Assembly: GCA_000226015.1 (NCBI GenBank)
Contig: JH152712.1
Span: forward strand, 128,991-189,582
Source: Mnemiopsis leidyi
Lineage: Eukaryota; Ctenophora; Tentaculata; Lobata; Bolinopsidae
Reading direction: 5' to 3'
Length of the DNA stretch: 60,592 nt
The notes below the pieces were generated by a model. That model was not told the origin of the DNA. It did no database searches and saw only the letters and a program-made list of their open reading frames with translations. Position numbers and translations under genes: made by a program. This document shows positions 58,128-60,592 of this stretch, in pieces (within the stretch, counting starts at the first letter, position 1; each line of letters begins with the position of its first letter).

Positions 58128-58245
58128 CGGTTATCTAGAGTCCTTTTTGAGGGATTCTGGCCATATCTCAAAACCACTACAACCTATTCAGAGAAAAGAA
58201 GCTTCCTTGCCAACTTACCACTACAAAACGTACAAAATATTTTAA
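58128..58245 (+). CDS. Possible isolated terminal exon of an unplaced gene
   Basis: After a good acceptor (tctgattttcatttcag) a frame entered in phase 2 runs 38 codons to TAA at 58243-58245, with a natural-looking composition (GYLESFLRDSGHISKP, EASLPTYHYKTYKIF). No family recognised and no upstream exon placed. It could be chance. Confidence 0.2.
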
Positions 58246-58688
58246 ACAGTTAAGTGCGAAATGATGGAGAAATATTCTTTAAAAATAACATAGCCATCAC
58301 CAAATTATGATGGTTGACACATTATGATAGTTGGCAGAAGTAATCTTTTTGTGTTCTGAACTAACACTCATGCATAAACTATGTCTCGTGCAAGGTGCAT
58401 GTGTTAAACGATGGGAATGGTTATTAGGTAAATGTTGCCAAGTGCTAGCCATTGCCATGTCACACATTCATTGTAAATTATTCAGGAATGAGGAAATAGC
58501 TCTGCACTTTGGCCACGAAATATAGTTTAAATTATAGCATTTAATTTACATCTTCAAATGTTAGGTCAAATACAAAATAGGAAAATTAAGTATCGCGACG
58601 CTCGATTCTTAGCGGCGAGCGAGCGAAAATTTGTCACATGTCAACTATATAAACTGTAAACGAAATTATTATATCATATATGTGTTCA

Positions 58689-58724
58689 ACGGGCGATGCG
58701 CGTCTAGAATTTCTCCGAAATTCA
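58689..58724 (+). repeat. Dispersed motif family C, copy 2
   Basis: gggcgatgcgcgtctagaat followed by ttctccgaaattca, matching 31079-31114. Confidence 0.65.
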
Positions 58725-59230
58725 CATGTCGCCAGGCCAGAAATGCGTGACAGCGCGTGATGGCCGCGACAGTAGGTTATCAACCTACAAATATGTGTCT
58801 ACCGTTTTAACTTTAAGTTATGCTACGAGTGTCGGGCATCACCACGACAACAATTCAGAAATTCGAATTTTGAATTTACATGTACAAAACCAAAAATGAA
58901 TTTTCATGTTAACAGTTACAAGTTAACAAATGTAAAAGTTTTGTTCACCTAACCAGGTGCTTAGTACGCACGCATGGTGGCGCGCGGCGCGCGACGCTCG
59001 TAAAAGGGCTCTGGTTAAAGCATGAGCAAGGGTTTTGCTTGTTTGAATTTGTCTTGTTTGACTTTGTCCGACTCTTGCTAAGCCAACAAAGCCCTGTTGG
59101 ACGCACATAGTGTGAGCTTTTGTAGTCACACATAGTGTGGGCTAGGGCTTTTGTGTCGCGCGTCCATGTCCATCCTAATTTAATTTCGCGCTAAGCTTAC
59201 TATACACAGGAATATAATACGTGTTAAGCA

Positions 59231-59752
59231 AGTCCGACCCTCATCCAAAGCGAATAAAGAATATAAATGAAATGGCGGAAGGTTGCGCGCTGCCGTACAA
59301 GCATTTTGCGCGCGAGTTTAAATTCATGTCAATCTCATCGACTTGAATTAACAAAAGCCTATCGTGTAATAATGCTCAGATAGCTGCTCCGCATTTGACA
59401 CTGTTTTACTGTTTACATGAATTGTTTAAATCCTGTAGGCCACCTGATGTTAAGGATGCTGCGAAGGTGTTTACGATGACAGATGAGCTATATCAAGTTC
59501 GTTCAAAGAAGCTTGCGGTGCAGCCCAGGAGTTGCAGTTGTAAAATAAAATTGGCACTACTTGTGCTTCGTAGATTTTTATCTTCATATGAAGAAAGATC
59601 TTGCTCTTCATCAGTAGAGTAAAATTTAGATTTTTAATTGGAATACTAAAATGTAAAATCTGAAATCAGTGTTATTGATTATACAGCAGTGCGCATGGCG
59701 CACCCTCCCGTCATTTTATTCTCCGCTTCGAATGAGGGTCAGACAAAGTCAG
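59231..59752. repeat. Imperfect inverted repeat, arms of about 60 bases
   Basis: The left arm (59231-59292) includes agtccgaccctcatccaaag and aatggcgg. The right arm (59688-59752), read on the other strand, gives gtctgaccctcattcgaagc and aatgacggg. The arms are about 395 bases apart, a possible MITE-like or foldback unit. Confidence 0.55.
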
Positions 59753-59871
59753 ACAAAATCAGTACTAATCAGTTATCATCTTATTACTCAAGTCAAAGGT
59801 TACAATCCATCGGGAAACTAACCATGTGTCTCTTTAACGTGATCGGTATGTGTGTGCCGTGAAGCTGATAA

Positions 59872-60592
59872 AGGGGGCAACGTTATTTGGAGTGCCATAA
59901 CTGTCCTAAAATCATTCATAAAAACTGTCTGAAGACATCAAAATTTGTCCTGTTTAACTCACACTACATTTGCCCTGACTGTATGAATACTAAAACTAAG
60001 CATTACAATCCCTTTAAAGATCTATCAGGTAATAACAGAAACCCAGCAGGAGACTCTGACTACGACAAATTCTATTCAGACGACTTTGTTGAAACCTTTA
60101 CCTGCATCAACAAAGCCTCTGAAAACCTAGAAAAGTGCTCTTATCATAAGATCAAATCAAGATTTTTAGCTGAATACAACAACAAAACCACTTGTGATTT
60201 TAGAACCCTTTTCTACAACATAGATGGAAACCGCAAAAATTTTGATACTTTTTCAACCGAACTTCAGACACAGGCTGTAAATTATTCTGTTATTGCACTA
60301 GCTGAAACCAATACAAGCAAAGAAAAGGGGGACCTATACAAGCTCAATAATTACACCCACTATTATAGTGACAAAATTCCAAATAAGTCGAAGGGTTCTG
60401 GTGTCTGTTTATATGTCCACAACTCTTTCAATGCCACTGTAAATAACAAACTATGTCTGACTACTGCTAATATCGAATCTCTCTTCATTACAGTCAACCA
60501 AGGTGACAGCAAGGCAAATGTAGGAGTGATATACCGATCTCCAAATGGAGATCCTAAGGAGTTCTCCAAGGAATTCACACATCTCACATCAC
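59872..60592 (+). mobile_element. LINE (non-LTR retrotransposon) ORF: PHD-like zinc finger plus APE endonuclease, truncated by the window end
   Basis: An uninterrupted frame runs 240 codons from 59872 to the last base. It opens with a finger-like cysteine and histidine set (ECHNCP, HKNC, then YICPDC: two C-x2-C pairs with H-x2-C between), like the second half of a PHD finger. A linker follows, then endonuclease landmarks: RTLFYNIDGNRKNFDTF, YSVIALAETNTS, GSGVCLYVHNSF, NIESLFITV and VGVIYRSPNGD. The open frame suggests a young copy. Stops TGA and TAA lie just upstream (59866-59871); the first ATG in frame is at 59983, after the finger, so the true start is unclear. Reverse transcriptase would lie beyond the window. 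Confidence 0.85.

Larger units (their letters stand above)
57714..59871. other. Repeat-rich stretch between the Tc1 element and the LINE
   Basis: Holds repeat copies B (57886-58002) and C (58689-58724), CG-rich patches near 58600 and 58980, and a pair of inverted arms (59231-59292 and 59688-59752). A plus-strand open frame of 75 codons (59395-59622) sits between those arms but shows no known feature. No gene recognised. Confidence 0.45.

Overview
This is eukaryotic nuclear DNA from an animal. The genes carry many spliceosomal introns of roughly 70 to 1,300 bases with ordinary GT-AG borders, the base composition is AT-rich, and the proteins are metazoan in type (SRCR, TSP1, vWD, F5/8C-like, sushi and Ig domains, Maelstrom, F-box/LRR). 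Retroelement and Tc1-type remains are frequent. The extracellular domain mixture suggests a non-bilaterian animal such as a cnidarian, ctenophore or sponge, but nothing here fixes the species. Assembly gaps lie at 12204-12214, 29290-30053 and 41839-42188.

Layout. (1) 1-15392, + strand: the 3' part of a very large secreted or matrix protein, with four SRCR-like domains, one TSP1, two copies of a vWC/vWD/C8/TIL/vWC/Ig module, eight more TSP1 repeats and a basic C-terminal tail. (2) 15914-21585, - strand: 5' half of cobalamin-dependent methionine synthase; the cobalamin and reactivation modules are missing. (3) 23319-26240, - strand: complete mitochondrial aspartate aminotransferase. (4) about 26250-31780: repeat-rich ground with a LINE reverse-transcriptase remnant, a foldback element, dispersed repeats and a 764-base gap. 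(5) 31784-44419, + strand: a gene whose N-terminus resembles INO80 but which has no ATPase. Its proposed 8.4-kb intron holds a complete minus-strand lectin-like gene (36551-40853) and a tRNA-Lys(TTT) gene. (6) 45315-46128, - strand: short TSPO-family membrane protein. (7) 47204-50798, - strand: complete F-box/LRR protein. (8) 52645-55250, - strand: Maelstrom, a piRNA-pathway protein, whose first exon or exons were not found. (9) 56321-57711: full-length Tc1-type transposon with one frameshift. (10) 59872-60592, + strand: 5' part of a LINE open reading frame with a PHD-like zinc finger and an endonuclease domain, running off the window.

The genes are not an operon and show no shared pathway. 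Methionine synthase and aspartate aminotransferase are both housekeeping metabolic genes on the same strand, but nothing shows co-regulation. Exon borders below were placed by eye from splice consensus, reading-frame phase and domain continuity. In almost every join the phases agree, which is the main reason to trust the models.
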